From contig CAILWD010000170.1 in the NCBI GenBank assembly GCA_903837815.1, positions 1 to 6,518 on the forward strand: DNA of 6,518 bases, written 5' to 3'. The position numbers and the translations under genes were made by a program. Shown piece by piece: positions 5,928 to 6,518 of the stretch. The notes beneath the pieces were generated by a model, which was not told the origin of the DNA, did no database searches, and saw nothing but the letters and a program-made list of their open reading frames with translations. Position 1 is the stretch's first letter. Every line of letters begins with the position of its first letter. The DNA comes from an uncultured Chloroflexota bacterium. GTDB taxonomy: Bacteria > Chloroflexota > Anaerolineae > Anaerolineales > Villigracilaceae.

Positions 5928-5966
5928 AAAAAATAACAGCGACGCAGAATCGAACTGCGTCGCTGT
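5928..5966 (-). terminator. Strong Rho-independent terminator after STAS2
   Basis: On the minus strand a perfect 12-bp stem (ACAGCGACGCAG at 5966-5955 and its complement at 5947-5936) encloses a 7-base loop and is followed by TATTTTTT at 5935-5928. It begins 12 bases after the STAS2 stop codon. Only 14 bases remain between the end of the T-run and the ATG of the oxidoreductase gene, including that gene's ribosome-binding site. Confidence 0.9.
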
Positions 5967-5978
5967 GCCCATCCAAAA

Positions 5979-6386
5979 CTAAAAAGAGTCGACCGCTTTT
6001 TGCAGGTCGGTGAAGACCTCGAAGAACGCCAGGTAGCCAACCATGTCCAAAACGCCCATTACATCGGGTTGCGGATTGAGCAGTTTGACGTGCTTTTGCA
6101 TTCCACCGTCGCGGGTATTGTCCATCTTTTTGAGCGAAGACCAGCCTTCCGAGCCGGGCAGGGATTCGCCCCGCGTCAGCAGGGCAATTGTGTGCAGGGC
6201 TATCAACCCTGCGCTGGAAATGTAAGTCAAGCCGCCGAGATCAAGCAGGATATTTTTCGCGCCTGCGTCGACTACCTCGTCCGCCTTTGTAATCAAAGTC
6301 TGATACGTCTGGCTATCCAGTTGACCGCCGACACGGATGACCGAAACCGGAACGCGCCCCTGCGCCTGTGAAGTTGTAATCTCCAT
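5979..6386 (-). CDS. STAS-domain protein (anti-sigma factor antagonist-like), STAS2
   Basis: The protein has 135 residues from an ATG at 6386, with a good AGGAG site 7 bases upstream. It aligns without gaps to STAS1 over most of its length: GRVPVSVIRVGGQLD at 10-24, ILLDLGGLTYISSAGLIALH at 46-65 and KLLNPQPDVMGVLDMVGY at 101-118. S57 is the candidate phospho-acceptor. The same extra loop (about 72-98) is present, but its sequence (including GSEGWSSLKKMDN) is unrelated to that of STAS1, so the two may see different partners. A likely promoter lies just upstream and a strong terminator just downstream, so it can be expressed as a single-gene unit. The role as a regulatory switch protein is inferred from the fold; no kinase, phosphatase or sigma factor gene is visible here. 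Confidence 0.9.
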   Translation of the reverse strand: MEITTSQAQGRVPVSVIRVGGQLDSQTYQTLITKADEVVDAGAKNILLDLGGLTYISSAGLIALHTIALLTRGESLPGSEGWSSLKKMDNTRDGGMQKHVKLLNPQPDVMGVLDMVGYLAFFEVFTDLQKAVDSF

Positions 6387-6412
6387 AAAAACTCTCCTCT
6401 CGAATAATGCAA

Positions 6413-6418
6413 ATTATA
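6413..6418 (-). promoter_or_regulatory. Candidate -10 box (TATAAT) for STAS2
   Basis: The minus strand carries a perfect TATAAT in the context GTTTATAAT, overlapping the TAA stop of the upstream gene. A start of transcription near 6406 would leave a leader of about 20 bases containing the AGGAG ribosome-binding site. The best -35 candidate is a poor TTGCGG at 6443-6438 with a 19-base spacer. This is a sequence match only. Confidence 0.5.
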
Positions 6419-6518
6419 AACCCGCTTTCCGCTCCAGCCGCAAAAGCCTGTGATCGATCTCCTCCAGCCAGTGTCTGCGGATGTAGACGGGCAGGTCGGC
6501 GCGCTCCGCCTCCTTCCG
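6414..6518 (-). CDS. C-terminal fragment of an unrecognised protein
   Basis: Thirty-four codons and a TAA stop are visible; the rest lies beyond the right edge. The tail is strongly charged and probably helical (for example RRHWLEEIDHRLLRLERK), with no motif I recognise. Codon use looks like that of the neighbouring genes, and the stop lies 27 bases before the STAS2 start codon, which supports a real gene end. The evidence is short, so function is unknown and the frame is only likely. Confidence 0.6.
   Translation of the reverse strand, partial: RKEAERADLPVYIRRHWLEEIDHRLLRLERKAGL

Overview
The window is a compact bacterial segment in which every supportable gene lies on the minus strand, so transcription runs from high to low coordinates. 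There are seven complete genes and one partial gene at each edge. The largest gap between genes is 95 bases, and no gap reaches 300 bases. I see no tRNA, rRNA, CRISPR array or transposase. The source cannot be fixed from the sequence alone. The moderately GC-rich composition, the palindromic intergenic repeats, the paralogous STAS proteins and the membrane-anchored Ig/propeller protein would fit an environmental Chloroflexota (Anaerolineae-like) genome, but this is a weak inference.

The right part (6518 down to about 3605) holds, in transcription order: the C-terminus of an unrecognised protein; a STAS-domain protein (STAS2) followed by a strong intrinsic terminator; a ferric-reductase/NOX-like flavocytochrome with a bis-heme histidine pattern and FAD and NAD(P)H motifs; a second STAS paralogue (STAS1); and a membrane-anchored rhodanese-domain protein followed by another intrinsic terminator. 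This looks like a redox and signalling cluster in which two partner-switch-type STAS proteins flank a membrane electron-transfer protein.

The left part (3601 down to 1) starts just below the rhodanese terminator, at a TATAAT box that sits so close to a GTG start that the first gene may be translated without a leader. It encodes a COG0701/ArsP-type permease with a CxCG motif and a His-rich loop, and its usual partner, a TIGR03943/DUF1980 protein with its own His-rich loop and a Cys-Cys motif. Next comes a membrane-anchored Ig-like plus beta-propeller protein, translationally coupled through an ATGA overlap. Last is the N-terminal part of a secreted protein with a canonical EF-hand loop, resembling the periplasmic N-terminus of NicO-type metal transporters. 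This looks like a metal-handling operon; the substrate is unknown.

The intergenic spaces are rich in structured DNA: an imperfect 27-bp-arm inverted repeat, two adjacent perfect hairpins with complementary cores, a short palindromic repeat, two terminators, and a GC hairpin inside the coding sequence of STAS1.
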